This document shows positions 19,129 to 28,199 of a stretch of DNA of 64,000 bases, piece after piece; positions within the stretch are counted from its first letter, which is position 1, and each line of letters starts with the position of its first letter. Source of the stretch: Pedobacter sp. Leaf250. GTDB lineage: Bacteria > Bacteroidota > Bacteroidia > Sphingobacteriales > Sphingobacteriaceae. The notes under the pieces were generated by a model. It was not told the origin of the DNA and searched no databases. It saw only the letters and a list, made by a program, of their open reading frames with translations. The stretch covers positions 1 through 64,000 of the forward strand of contig NZ_CAKLBU010000009.1 of NCBI RefSeq assembly GCF_920984735.1, in the 5' to 3' direction. The position numbers and the translations under genes were made by a program.

Positions 19129-19616
19129 AGTTGTAGGTTATAAGTTGAAAGTTATAGGTTTGTGAGTATAAATAAACGTAAGCCATTCCGAAATGCTTAT
19201 ATGGAGAGAGAAAAGAAAAATTATATTGATTTGGATGTTTGGAAAGGAGCAAGAGCACTTTCAAAAGAAGTATACTTAGCATCCTCTCAATTTCCAAGTG
19301 AAGAAAAATTTGGTTTAACAAGCCAGATAAGGAGAGCAGCTGCAGTATCAATTCCATCTAATATCGCTGAAGGATGCGGGAGAAATTATCCGAAAGACAG
19401 TATTCAGTTTTTATATCGCCAGAGGATCTATTTATGAGGTTGAAACACAATTATACCTGGCATTTGATTTAGATTTTATTTCTGAAATAGACTTGATGGC
19501 GTTATTAGAAAAACTTGAAACAACAAGAAAATTGCTTAATGGATTTATAAAATATTATCAAACGCTGGTTAAATAGGCATCCAGACTTTTAACCTTTAAC
19601 TCACAACCTTTAACTC
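19128..19616. repeat. Inverted repeat enclosing the four-helix-bundle gene
   Basis: The left arm at 19128-19159 (GAGTTGTAGGTTATAAGTTG...) and the right arm at 19585-19616 (...CACAACCTTTAACTC) are complementary at 24 of 32 positions. The left arm starts on the last base of the metH stop codon, and the right arm ends 4 bases before the metF ATG. The whole spacer is therefore one palindrome with an ORF in its loop. Confidence 0.65.
19201..19576 (+). pseudogene. Four-helix-bundle (S23/IVP-type) protein gene, frameshifted
   Basis: The first part from ATG 19201 (or GTG 19162) reads EREKKNYIDLDVWKGARALS, later SQIRRAAAVSIPSNIAEGCG and IQFLY, which is the hallmark of the four-helix-bundle family TIGR02436 related to proteins encoded in 23S rRNA intervening sequences. 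At about 19411-19417 the frame breaks: FLY is followed by RQRIYL and a TGA at 19435-19437. In the next frame the family continues as ARGSIYEVETQLYLAFDLDF and ends at the TAG 19574-19576. The local sequence TTTTTATATCGCC appears to lack two bases of a TATAT run. A sequencing error is possible but cannot be told from here. Confidence 0.8.
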
Positions 19617-19620
19617 AATA

Positions 19621-20574
19621 ATGAAAATTACAGACCATATAAAAAACGCAAAGGATAAAACCTTATTCTCTTTTGAACTTTTACCACCGATTAAGGGTCA
19701 GAGCATTCAGTGGATTTATGATGCAATAGATCCTTTATTGGAGTTTAATCCGCCGTTTATTGATGTAACCTCGTTAAGGGAAGATTACATTTATAAAGAG
19801 CAGGAAAATGGTTTATTGCAAAAAGTTTCCTATCGTAAACGCCCCGGTACAATTGCCATTTGTGCCGCCATTATTCATAAATATAAAATTGATGCTGTTC
19901 CACATTTGATTTGTGGTGGCTTTACAAAAGAGGAAACTGAAAATGCATTAATTGATTTACAGTTTTTGGGTATTGATAACGTGTTAGCTTTACGTGGTGA
20001 TGCCCGTTCTGCGGATACGGCTTTTATTCCAACAAAAGGCGGCCATTGTTATGCTACCGATTTAATCGAGCACATTAAAAACCATAACAATGGTAAATTT
20101 TTGCATGAAGATATAGAAACTTTTAAAAGTGATTTTTGTATCGGCGTTGCCGGATATCCGGAGAAGCATTTTGAAGCACCTAATTTAAATGCAGACTTTA
20201 AATTCTTGAAAAGGAAGGTAGATATGGGAGCTGAATTTATCGTAACTCAAATGTTTTTCGATAACCAGAAGTACTTCGACTTTGTTAAGAAATGTAGGGA
20301 GAACGATATTAATGTTCCAATTATTCCGGGTTTGAAACCGATTAGTACCCTTACGCAGCTTAATGTATTACCTAAAATTTTCCATATTGATTTACCAGAT
20401 GAATTGACAGATGCTTTATCTTACGCCAAAAGCAATGCCGAAGCCAAAGAAATTGGAACAGAAGCCATGATAAAACAATGCAAGGAATTAATTGATTTCG
20501 GTGCACCAGTACTTCATTTTTATACCATGGGCAGGCCAGAACAAACTAAAAAAATTGCAAGAGCGATTTTTTAA
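19621..20574 (+). CDS. metF: Methylenetetrahydrofolate reductase
   Basis: 317 residues, the usual length for bacterial MTHFR. It reduces 5,10-methylene-THF to 5-methyl-THF, the methyl donor for MetH. Visible family segments: FSFELLPP near the N-terminus with the catalytic-type Glu, DVTSLREDY, VLALRGDA, the TQMFFDNQKYFDFV segment, and GAPVLHFYTMGRPEQT at the C-terminus. It lies downstream of metH on the same strand, so it is probably in the same SAM-controlled unit, with the palindromic element between. Confidence 0.96.
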   Translation: MKITDHIKNAKDKTLFSFELLPPIKGQSIQWIYDAIDPLLEFNPPFIDVTSLREDYIYKEQENGLLQKVSYRKRPGTIAICAAIIHKYKIDAVPHLICGGFTKEETENALIDLQFLGIDNVLALRGDARSADTAFIPTKGGHCYATDLIEHIKNHNNGKFLHEDIETFKSDFCIGVAGYPEKHFEAPNLNADFKFLKRKVDMGAEFIVTQMFFDNQKYFDFVKKCRENDINVPIIPGLKPISTLTQLNVLPKIFHIDLPDELTDALSYAKSNAEAKEIGTEAMIKQCKELIDFGAPVLHFYTMGRPEQTKKIARAIF

Positions 20575-20649
20575 TCGCTAAAACATTAACTCATTTTATT
20601 ATTTAATTTAATGGATTTTATTTTTGTTACAGAACTTTAACAGTGAATG

Positions 20650-20680
20650 TTTGTTAATTAATTCATACAACTTATATTTG
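20650..20680 (+). promoter_or_regulatory. Bacteroidota promoter
   Basis: TTTG at 20650-20653 and TATATTTG at 20673-20680 are separated by 19 bases. This fits the Bacteroidota consensus TTTG-N19-TAnnTTTG well. The ATG of the next gene follows at 20686, so the leader would be very short. Confidence 0.6.
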
Positions 20681-20685
20681 TAAGA

Positions 20686-20988
20686 ATGAAGTTCAGCAAC
20701 TGTACATATGCTCTAATCCTTTGCCTTACCATTGCCTTGTTTTTAAAGGTTGGTAATGTAATGTCGTATTTAAGCTATGCCTCAGTTGATATAGAAAATG
20801 TTTCATCAAATGATGATGCAACAGAAAAGGAAGAAAAAAAAGTAGAAACTGAATTTTTTACTCAGCACTTTAACTTTATCGAAAATACTATATGGGCTGA
20901 GAAAGAGCAGGAGAAATTAATCGCTCCAGCCTCTTTCAATAAGTTAACTTTCTTTCCCGAGGTTCTTACACCTCCTCCTTCCTTATAA
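20686..20988 (+). CDS. Small hypothetical protein with one membrane segment
   Basis: 100 residues. A hydrophobic segment at about 8-28 could be a signal or a membrane anchor. It is followed by an acidic-lysine linker (SSNDDATEKEEKKVET) and ends in EVLTPPPSL. I recognise the proline-rich tail from other Bacteroidota small ORFs but no function. Behind a good promoter, so it is probably expressed. Confidence 0.6.
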   Translation: MKFSNCTYALILCLTIALFLKVGNVMSYLSYASVDIENVSSNDDATEKEEKKVETEFFTQHFNFIENTIWAEKEQEKLIAPASFNKLTFFPEVLTPPPSL

Positions 20989-21065
20989 TACGGTTTATGT
21001 TCATTTGTCTTTCCCAAACTAGGAAAGAATATCAATCCATTTTTTAAATTCAAATTTATAATCAT

Positions 21066-21485
21066 ATGAAACGAGCAATTTCATTGGGTTTTGCGGTGTT
21101 TTTAATAACCGCATCCCTAAAAATCAGTGCACAAGAAGTGACACAAAAAAATGTTAAACCTGTTGATAATTCTTTAGAAATGGTTTCTAAACTTCAACCC
21201 GTAAGTTTTAATTACGATAAAACCTGGGCTGAAAAATTGAAACTTCCTTCAACATCACAGTATGGATTTGTTGGCGCTGATGTTAAAAATGCAGTGCCAT
21301 CGGTAGTAGCTGTACAAGCAAAGCAGTATCAGGCAGGTAAAAACGCCTATAATTCTGCTACCATAACCAAGGTTGATTACGAAAACTTAATTCCATTATT
21401 AGTTGGAAGTATTAAAGAGCAACAACAACAAATTGATGAGTTGAAGCGTGAGCTTCGTTCGTTAAAATCTCAAGCATCGAAATAG
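21066..21485 (+). CDS. Secreted tail-fiber/S74-like domain protein
   Basis: 139 residues with a signal peptide (cut after about residue 22, SAQEV). The remainder resembles the endosialidase chaperone (peptidase S74) domain: KLQPVSFNYDKTWAE, QYGFVGADVKNAVPSVVAV and VDYENLIPLLVGSIKEQQQQ, with a final coiled coil. In Bacteroidota such domains end many secreted proteins; here it stands alone without a fibre part. The canonical catalytic Ser-Lys pair was not located. Confidence 0.75.
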   Translation: MKRAISLGFAVFLITASLKISAQEVTQKNVKPVDNSLEMVSKLQPVSFNYDKTWAEKLKLPSTSQYGFVGADVKNAVPSVVAVQAKQYQAGKNAYNSATITKVDYENLIPLLVGSIKEQQQQIDELKRELRSLKSQASK

Positions 21486-21504
21486 TTTAGGTTTAGTTTT
21501 ATAG

Positions 21505-21543
21505 TTGAAAGGTTGGAGTTATTTAATTCCAGCCTTTTTTTTT
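21505..21543 (+). terminator. Rho-independent terminator
   Basis: The hairpin AAAGGTTGGAGTT / AATTCCAGCCTTT with a 4- to 6-base loop is followed by a long run of T. It ends the transcript of the S74-like gene. Confidence 0.85.
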
Positions 21544-21631
21544 GAGATGAAATCTTAATGGTGTAAAATATTCCAGATAATTTTAGGCTCATCATTATAA
21601 ATCCTTTATGTTTATCATTCAATTTTAATTT

Positions 21632-23137
21632 ATGTTCAATAAATTTTTAATGTTATTACTGACTTTCTCGGCCGGTTTTTTACGCACACAGGCTCAGGTT
21701 TCCGCGCCGCCAATTCCAACACCTGAGCGGGAGTTTCGGGCAGCATGGGTTGCTTCGGTAGCGAATATCAATTGGCCTAGTAAGCCAAGTTTAACCACGC
21801 AGCAGCAACAAGATGAAGCCATAGCATTATTAGACATTTTGAAGAAAAATAATTTTAATGCAGTTATCTTTCAGATTCGTCCACAGGCTGATGCTTTATA
21901 CAGGAGCAATTTAGAACCCTGGTCGTATTTTTTAACAGGCGTTCAAGGGCAGGCCCCGAAACCATATTACGATCCTTTGGAATTTTGGATTGATGCAGCA
22001 CATGAACGTGGATTGGAATTGCATGTTTGGTTAAACCCCTATCGGGCACACCATGTTTCAGGTGGTCAACCTTCAGAATTATCAGTTGTGAAAAAACATC
22101 CGGATTTGGTATATAAACTTAAACAGGGTTATTGGTGGCTCGATCCGTCAAAAAAAGGTACCCAGGACTTATCTGCCGACGTTGTCAAGGATATCGTAAA
22201 ACGTTATGACATTGATGGCGTGCATTTCGACGATTACTTTTATCCTTATGCCGAATATAACGGCGGGGCAGATTTTCCCGATTCGGCAAGTTATGCTGAA
22301 TATCAACAAAACGGAGGTAAGCTGGCTGTCGGCGATTGGAGAAGAGATCATGTGAATACTTTTATTAAGAGGGTATACAAAATTATTAAAAGTGAAAAAA
22401 AATATGTCAAATTTGGCATTAGTCCATTTGGTATCTGGCGACCAGGCTTCCCTGAATCCATCAAAGGTTTTGATCAGTATGATAAATTATATGCTGATGC
22501 CAAGCTATGGTTAAATGAAGGTTGGGTTGACTATTTCATGCCTCAGTTGTATTGGCAGATAAATAACATCCCTCAAAGTTTTCCAGTGTTGTTGGGTTGG
22601 TGGCAATCGGAAAATACCAAGCAACGTCACCTGTGGCCTGGAATGAACAGTGGAATTGGAGGCGGAGATAAAAACAGCGACGAGATTATCAATCAAATTA
22701 TGATTACCAGAGGGATTTTGCCAAAATCACCTGGTGCTGCCCATTGGAGCATTGCTGCACTGTTGACACACGAAAGTTTGCGTAGAGATTTATTAAAAGG
22801 TCCGTACAAAAACGAAGCCCTGGTACCTGCTTCGCCTTGGTTGGGTGATGATAAACCGTTATCGCCCGTGGTAGAAACTAAAAATAGAGAGGCCGATTTG
22901 TACATCAAATGGAAGCCTGCTAATAAGAAAGATGACTTCAAGTATATTGTTTATACCAATTATGGTGGGAAATGGAGTTACACCATTTTAAATTATAAAA
23001 GCAGATTTTTGCAAATACCGAAAGTTTTATTTGCTGATGCAGCAAAATTAATCAAACAGAATTTACAGAGTATAGCCGTTACAGCAATTGACAGAACCGG
23101 GAACGAAAGTGAAATCAAAATTGAGCAGGTTTTGTAA
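21632..23137 (+). CDS. Family 10-like glycosyl hydrolase (GHL10, DUF187 type)
   Basis: 501 residues with a signal peptide (cut after AQA or TQAQ near residue 21). The N-terminal part REFRAAWVASVANINWPSKP and the barrel motifs FQIRPQADALY, ELHVWLNPYR, DGVHFDDYFYPY and FGISPFGIWR are characteristic of the GHL10/YngK glycosidase-like family. A C-terminal fibronectin-III-like domain (YIKWKPANKKDDFKYIVYTN) follows. These exported proteins probably act on envelope polysaccharides or peptidoglycan-like substrates. The substrate is not known. Confidence 0.9.
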   Translation: MFNKFLMLLLTFSAGFLRTQAQVSAPPIPTPEREFRAAWVASVANINWPSKPSLTTQQQQDEAIALLDILKKNNFNAVIFQIRPQADALYRSNLEPWSYFLTGVQGQAPKPYYDPLEFWIDAAHERGLELHVWLNPYRAHHVSGGQPSELSVVKKHPDLVYKLKQGYWWLDPSKKGTQDLSADVVKDIVKRYDIDGVHFDDYFYPYAEYNGGADFPDSASYAEYQQNGGKLAVGDWRRDHVNTFIKRVYKIIKSEKKYVKFGISPFGIWRPGFPESIKGFDQYDKLYADAKLWLNEGWVDYFMPQLYWQINNIPQSFPVLLGWWQSENTKQRHLWPGMNSGIGGGDKNSDEIINQIMITRGILPKSPGAAHWSIAALLTHESLRRDLLKGPYKNEALVPASPWLGDDKPLSPVVETKNREADLYIKWKPANKKDDFKYIVYTNYGGKWSYTILNYKSRFLQIPKVLFADAAKLIKQNLQSIAVTAIDRTGNESEIKIEQVL

Positions 23138-23249
23138 AGGATTAAAAATCCTTAGTTCATCGGTAGGGATTTCAAATCCCGACTAGCACATACGGTATTG
23201 TGGTCGAGATTTGCAATCTCAACCACAATACCGTGGATTTGAAATCCAC
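23137..23249. repeat. REP-like cluster of four palindromes
   Basis: Four back-to-back palindromes fill the spacer: AAGGATTAAAAATCCTT at 23137-23153, GGGATTTCAAATCCC at 23166-23180, a 39-base one at 23194-23232 (GGTATTGTGGT...ACCACAATACC around GAGATTTGCAATCTC), and GTGGATTTGAAATCCAC at 23233-23249. The shared core is GATTTgaAATC. This resembles REP/BIME clusters mobilised by REP-associated tyrosine transposases. It lies between convergent genes and may also stabilise or end transcripts. No transposase gene is nearby. Confidence 0.8.
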
Positions 23250-23252
23250 ATT

Positions 23253-24563
23253 TTAGGCTTTATTCAGTAAGTAACTTTTAAACCCTTCAAAATCTACACC
23301 TAAATTATCTGCATGTTGGGGTAAACTTTCTAATGCTGTCACTTGCTCTGGGATCTCGATTTTAGAAGCAATATCTACAGGGAAGATATCAGGGAATTTA
23401 CAGGCATGTGCGGTTGATAAAAACACTGCCGCACTATCATCTTTCGGATTTTCGGTTCTAAATTTCTCAATAGCCAAGTAAGCAATCGCTGTATGCGGAC
23501 AAGCTACATAATTAAATCTCGAGTCGATTTCTTTAATCCCGACCAGTGTTTCTTCATCATTAAAACGATAGGAAGTTACCACCTTCTTTAAGGATTCAAC
23601 ATCATCACCAAATAAATTCATAATACGAACCCAGTTGCTTGGCGCACCCACATCCATCGCATTCGAATAGGTTTGGGTTGATGGTTTGGTTTCGTAAATG
23701 CCGCTTTCCAGGAAACGTGGAACGGTATCATTTATATTTGTTGCAGCAATAAATTGTTTAACAGGTAATCCCAATTTATAAGCCAATAAACCCGCTCCGA
23801 TGTTTCCAAAGTTTCCACTTGGAACAGAAAAAATTACATTGTTTAAGCCCTGTTTTTTCAGTTGAGCATAAGTGTTGAAATAATAAAATGTTTGCGGAAT
23901 TAACCTCGAAATGTTAATGGAGTTTGCCGAAGTTAGGCGGAATTTCGCATTCAGTTCATCATCAGCAAATGCTTGTTTAACTAAAGCCTGGCAGTCATCA
24001 AAAGTACCTTTAACTTCAATTGCTCTTATGTTTTGTCCGTTGGTTGTTAATTGCAATTCCTGTATCGGACTCACTTTTCCCTCCGGATAAAGAATGGTAA
24101 CTCTTGTATTGGGTACACCTAAGAAACCTAAGGCAACAGCACCACCAGTATCGCCCGAAGTTGCAACTAGAACATCTAATAATTGTTCGCCATCCTTCAG
24201 GAAATATGCCATTATACGGCTCATAAAGCGAGCGCCAAAATCTTTGAAAGCTAATGATGGTCCGTGGAAAAGTTCCAGCACAAATGTCTTATCATCAAGC
24301 TTTACCGCCGGTGCCTCAAAGTTAATGGCATCATCAATTAAAGCTTTTAAATCTTCAGTTGTTATTTCATCTTTCAACAAAGTAGATGCGACCTTAAATG
24401 CAATTTCCTGCAAAGAATATTTTTCAATATTCGCTATGAATTCTGCATCCAATTGAGGGATTTCCACAGGCATATACAAGCCTTTATCCTGAGGCATGCT
24501 GTTAAAAACGGCTTCTTTAAAGGAAACGCGTAAATCTTTATTGTTGGTTGAATATAGTTTCAT
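23253..24563 (-). CDS. thrC: Threonine synthase
   Basis: 436 residues from the ATG at 24563 (MKLYSTNNKDLRVSFKEA). A start at 24599 would add 12 residues encoded by the palindromic spacer. It converts O-phosphohomoserine to threonine with PLP. The PLP lysine lies in SLAFKDFGARF, and the family segments DVLVATSGDTGGAVALG and VPSGNFGNIGAG are present. Third gene of the thr operon. Confidence 0.96.
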   Translation of the reverse strand: MKLYSTNNKDLRVSFKEAVFNSMPQDKGLYMPVEIPQLDAEFIANIEKYSLQEIAFKVASTLLKDEITTEDLKALIDDAINFEAPAVKLDDKTFVLELFHGPSLAFKDFGARFMSRIMAYFLKDGEQLLDVLVATSGDTGGAVALGFLGVPNTRVTILYPEGKVSPIQELQLTTNGQNIRAIEVKGTFDDCQALVKQAFADDELNAKFRLTSANSINISRLIPQTFYYFNTYAQLKKQGLNNVIFSVPSGNFGNIGAGLLAYKLGLPVKQFIAATNINDTVPRFLESGIYETKPSTQTYSNAMDVGAPSNWVRIMNLFGDDVESLKKVVTSYRFNDEETLVGIKEIDSRFNYVACPHTAIAYLAIEKFRTENPKDDSAAVFLSTAHACKFPDIFPVDIASKIEIPEQVTALESLPQHADNLGVDFEGFKSYLLNKA

Positions 24564-24568
24564 TTTAG

Positions 24569-24636
24569 AATGGAATAGGTGAGATGGATGATGGATCATG
24601 TATTTTCACATCATCCATTTTCCATCTGCCATTTTA
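24569..24636. repeat. Palindrome between thrB and thrC
   Basis: The left arm at 24569-24594 (AATGGAATAGGTGAGATGG, ATGATGG) pairs with the right arm at 24609-24636 (CATCATCCATTTTCCATC, TGCCATTTTA). It fills the 78-base gap between the thrB stop and the thrC start, and may set the thrC/thrB ratio. Confidence 0.65.
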
Positions 24637-24641
24637 CATAA

Positions 24642-25571
24642 TTACAATACTCTCGGCCCTTCAGCGTTAACTGAAGAAACGTAAGCTTTGCTGTTAATAT
24701 TAATTTTTTGAAGATATAATTGTTGTGCTTTGGTTATTTTTTTGGCTATTTCCTCATTTTTTGTCAACGCGAAAACCGATGGGCCCGAGCCTGATATTCC
24801 GAAACCGATGGCGCCATTTTCCATTGCAATGGTTCGCATTTCTTCGAAGCCGGGAATTAATATTGATCTTGTTGGTTCTACCAAAACATCTTGCATACTG
24901 CGACCAATTAAATCAAAATCATTCATGAATAATCCGCTAACCAAGCCGGCAACATTTCCCCATTGGGTAACTGCATCTTTTAAAAGCACCTTGCTGCGAA
25001 TCATTTGGCGGGCATCTTTTGTAGGTACATCAACTTCCGGATAAACTATTGCAGCATACATCCCCGCAGGTGTAGGTAAAGAAATTACATCAAGTGGTTC
25101 GTAACTTCGCACTAAAACAAAGCCGCCCAAAATCGCTGGGGCTACATTATCTGCATGTCCGTAGCCACAAGCCAGTTCTTCGCCTTTCATGGCAAAAGGA
25201 ACCAATTCTTTAGGCGTTAATAAATCGCCCATAAGTTTGTTGATGGCAAATAAACCGGCAACTGTACTGGCCGAACTCGAGCCTAAACCACTGCCAATTG
25301 GCATTTTCTTGTGCAGCTCAATTTCAACACCAACATCCAATCGGTTAACGTGTTGCAAATAATGCTGAACGCTGGCACTCACGGTATTTTTTGCAGCATC
25401 TGAAGGCAATCGGCCATCATCGCCAGTAATTCTTTTAATAACTACCCCGGGAGTTTCCGTTAAACGCATTTCTACTTCATCACCTGGCTCGTTAACAGCA
25501 AAACCCAACACATCGAAGCCACAAACCACATTGGCAACGGTTGCAGGGGCGAAAACTTTTATTTCTTTCAT
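24642..25571 (-). CDS. thrB: Homoserine kinase
   Basis: 309 residues from the ATG at 25571 (MKEIKVFAPATVANVVCG). The upstream in-frame extension to 25622 is not protein-like. It phosphorylates homoserine. The GHMP kinase ATP loop is PIGSGLGSSSASTVAG, and the C-terminal glycine motif is GFGISGSGPSVFAL. Second gene of the thr operon. Confidence 0.96.
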   Translation of the reverse strand: MKEIKVFAPATVANVVCGFDVLGFAVNEPGDEVEMRLTETPGVVIKRITGDDGRLPSDAAKNTVSASVQHYLQHVNRLDVGVEIELHKKMPIGSGLGSSSASTVAGLFAINKLMGDLLTPKELVPFAMKGEELACGYGHADNVAPAILGGFVLVRSYEPLDVISLPTPAGMYAAIVYPEVDVPTKDARQMIRSKVLLKDAVTQWGNVAGLVSGLFMNDFDLIGRSMQDVLVEPTRSILIPGFEEMRTIAMENGAIGFGISGSGPSVFALTKNEEIAKKITKAQQLYLQKININSKAYVSSVNAEGPRVL

Positions 25572-25676
25572 AATTTTAATAATGATGTTGGAGCAAGGAT
25601 TAAAAACCTTAAGCCAACTCATTTATATTTATCTTTTGTTTCTGGATGTTTGGTGATTGTTTAAGTTTATAAGAGT

Positions 25677-25734
25677 TGTCAGTCTGAGTTTATCGAAGAC
25701 CTAATAAAAGTGCTTAAACAAACTCAGCATGACA
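25677..25734. repeat. Inverted repeat, TGTCAGTCTGAG family, copy 1
   Basis: The left arm TGTCAGTCTGAGTTTATCGA (25677-25698) is complementary to 25713-25734 at 17 of 22 positions. It lies between thrA and thrB. The left arm is nearly identical to that of the element at 29419-29478, so this is a dispersed family. Confidence 0.65.
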
Positions 25735-25748
25735 GAAAAATATTTTGT

Positions 25749-28199
25749 TTAACTCAAAGAACCAACATTTATAATATCAGCAAACACACCTGCTGCGGTA
25801 ACTTCTGCACCCGCACCCGGACCCTTTACCACCAATGGGCGTGATTTGTACCGATCCGTTGTAAACGAAATGATGTTATCACTTCCCGAGAGCATGTAAA
25901 ATGGATGGCTATCATCAACCATTTGCAGACTGATTTCTACGTTTCCATCTTCTAGTTTACCAATATAGCGTAGAACTTTTTTATCGTTTGCAGCTTTATT
26001 TTTTAAATCCTCAAAATAAGCGGCATTCTTTTGTAACTCTGAATAGAAATCTTCAACAGAAGTAGCATTTAAGCAGGCTTCAGGCAGAATGTTATCGATT
26101 TTTACATCAGCAGCTTCCAATGGATAACCCGCATCACGGGCAAGAATTAGCATTTTACGCATAAAATCTTTTCCGTTTAAATCATCGCGTGGGTCTGGTT
26201 CAGTATAACCTAATTCCTGCGCTTCTTTAACGGTTTCGTAAAATCCTGCTTCGCCTTTAAAATTATTGAAAATGTATGAAATTGTTCCTGATAAAATGGC
26301 TTCGATGCGGGCTACTTTGTCGCCGCTCATCATTAATTCTCTCAATGTGCGGATAATTGGCAAACCTGCGCCAACATTGGTTTCATAATAAAAATCTACG
26401 CCAAATTTGCGGGCAGTATCTTTAAATGATTTGTATTGAGCGAAATCGGCAGAGTTTCCTTTTTTGTTACAGGTAACCACCGAAATACTACTTTCGAAAA
26501 CTCCCTGATAAAATTCAATTGGCGATTCTGCGGCAGTATTATCAACAAAAACGCAATTGGGTAGGTTCATCGATTTCATACGTTCAACAAAACCCGCTAA
26601 GTCTGCTTGTTCACCGTTTGTATCTAAATTGTTTTCCCAATCTTCGAGCGATAAGCCTTCTGCTTTAAAAATCATTTTACGCGTATTGCTAATTCCAGCA
26701 ACTTTAACCTGTAAATCGTTGTTGGCAGCAAGAAAGGGCATTTGCTCTTTCAATTGGTTGAATAAAGTTTTACCGATATTTCCAGTACCCAAACAGAAAA
26801 TATTCAGCGTACGTTTTAAATCAGTAAAGAAAGCATCATGAACGGCATTTACCGCTTTCGATAAATCGCCCGCACTGATAATTACCGAGATATTATATTC
26901 TGAAGAACCTTGTGCAATAGCACGAACATTGATACCGTTTCTGCCCAGAGCGTTAAATAATCTGCCGCTCATGCCAGGTGTACGCTTCATGTTCTCGCCA
27001 ACAATTGCTAACACCGCTAAGTTGTTTTCTACTTCCGGTAGAGCCAGTTTATTGGCATCAAGTTCCAATTCAAATTCCTTTTTAATTAAAGAAATTGCCT
27101 GACCAGCATCAGTTGGTTTAACTGCAAATGTAATGCTGTGTTCTGATGAAGATTGGGTAATCAGAACCACATTTATCTGTTCGCGGGAAAGCAAAGAAAA
27201 CAATCTTCCGCTAAAACCTGCCTTGCCCACCATGCCGCTTCCGGTAAGATTGATGATGCTGATGTGATCAATGGAAGAAATCCCTTTTATTGGCAAGCTT
27301 GATGCTTTAACATCACTTTTTATATAAGTTCCTGAAAAATCGGGTTCAAAAGTATTTTTAATTACAATTGGAATTTTCTTCATGAAAGCCGGAATCATCG
27401 TTGGCGGATAAATTACTTTCGCCCCGAAATAACTCAACTCCATTGCCTCGGTATAACTTAACTCTGGTAAAGAAAAAGCCTTTTTTACGATACGCGGGTC
27501 GGCAGTCATCATTCCGTTTACGTCCGTCCAGATTTCAATTTCCTCTGCATTTAAGGCTGCGCCCCAAACTGCTGCGGTATAATCAGAGCCGCCACGGCCC
27601 AAAGTGGTTACACGGCCAACTGAATTACTGGCAATGAAACCTGTAACAAATAAAACCTTGCTTTTATTCGATTGGTAAAAATCGTTAATCAATATTTCAG
27701 TGAGCTCGGTATCTACCTTTGCCTGTCCGAAATTACTATCGGTCTTTATCAATTCCGAACCATTTACATATAGTGCTTCGGCCAATTGCTGCGATGCGAT
27801 ATGTGCAATCATAAAAGATGAACAACGTTCTCCGTAGCTCAAAATCTGATCTTTGGTTTGCAAACTCAATTCGCGAAGGTTGGTTACCGCCTGCAATAAA
27901 TCTTCCAGCTCGTTAAAGAAGATTTTTAAACGGGTAAACACCGGGTTTTGTGCTGCCGCCGGTAAAAGCGAGCGGATTACCGCGAAATGTTTTGCTTCAA
28001 TTTCTTTTAAACCTGTGTCGTAATCTTCACCCCGTTCGGCACTTTCGGCCATGTCGGTTAGTAAATTGGTTACGCCACTCATTGCCGATAATACAACTAC
28101 CGGATTGCTCTCTAATTTTTCTTTGGCTACTATGTTTAGCAGCGTTTTAATGTTCTCGGCCGAACCTACGGATGTGCCGCCGAATTTTAATATTTTCAT
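25749..28199 (-). CDS. thrA: Bifunctional aspartate kinase / homoserine dehydrogenase I
   Basis: 816 residues, near the 820 of E. coli ThrA. The N-terminal kinase begins MKILKFGGTSVGS, and the central ACT domains contain RTPGMSGRLFNALG and INVRAIAQGSSEYNISVII. The C-terminal homoserine dehydrogenase has the Rossmann start FCLGTGNIGKTLF near 470 and the segment ANDKKVLRYIGKLEDG. It catalyses the first and third steps from aspartate towards threonine and methionine. First structural gene of the operon, behind the leader peptide and attenuator. Confidence 0.97.
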   Translation of the reverse strand: MKILKFGGTSVGSAENIKTLLNIVAKEKLESNPVVVLSAMSGVTNLLTDMAESAERGEDYDTGLKEIEAKHFAVIRSLLPAAAQNPVFTRLKIFFNELEDLLQAVTNLRELSLQTKDQILSYGERCSSFMIAHIASQQLAEALYVNGSELIKTDSNFGQAKVDTELTEILINDFYQSNKSKVLFVTGFIASNSVGRVTTLGRGGSDYTAAVWGAALNAEEIEIWTDVNGMMTADPRIVKKAFSLPELSYTEAMELSYFGAKVIYPPTMIPAFMKKIPIVIKNTFEPDFSGTYIKSDVKASSLPIKGISSIDHISIINLTGSGMVGKAGFSGRLFSLLSREQINVVLITQSSSEHSITFAVKPTDAGQAISLIKKEFELELDANKLALPEVENNLAVLAIVGENMKRTPGMSGRLFNALGRNGINVRAIAQGSSEYNISVIISAGDLSKAVNAVHDAFFTDLKRTLNIFCLGTGNIGKTLFNQLKEQMPFLAANNDLQVKVAGISNTRKMIFKAEGLSLEDWENNLDTNGEQADLAGFVERMKSMNLPNCVFVDNTAAESPIEFYQGVFESSISVVTCNKKGNSADFAQYKSFKDTARKFGVDFYYETNVGAGLPIIRTLRELMMSGDKVARIEAILSGTISYIFNNFKGEAGFYETVKEAQELGYTEPDPRDDLNGKDFMRKMLILARDAGYPLEAADVKIDNILPEACLNATSVEDFYSELQKNAAYFEDLKNKAANDKKVLRYIGKLEDGNVEISLQMVDDSHPFYMLSGSDNIISFTTDRYKSRPLVVKGPGAGAEVTAAGVFADIINVGSLS

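Noticed and set aside
19106..19357. Minus-strand frame opposite the four-helix-bundle gene
   Set aside because: It is the antisense shadow of a gene whose plus-strand translation clearly matches a family.
23137..23249. CRISPR array
   Set aside because: The repeats are palindromes of unequal length without regular spacers, and no cas gene is present.
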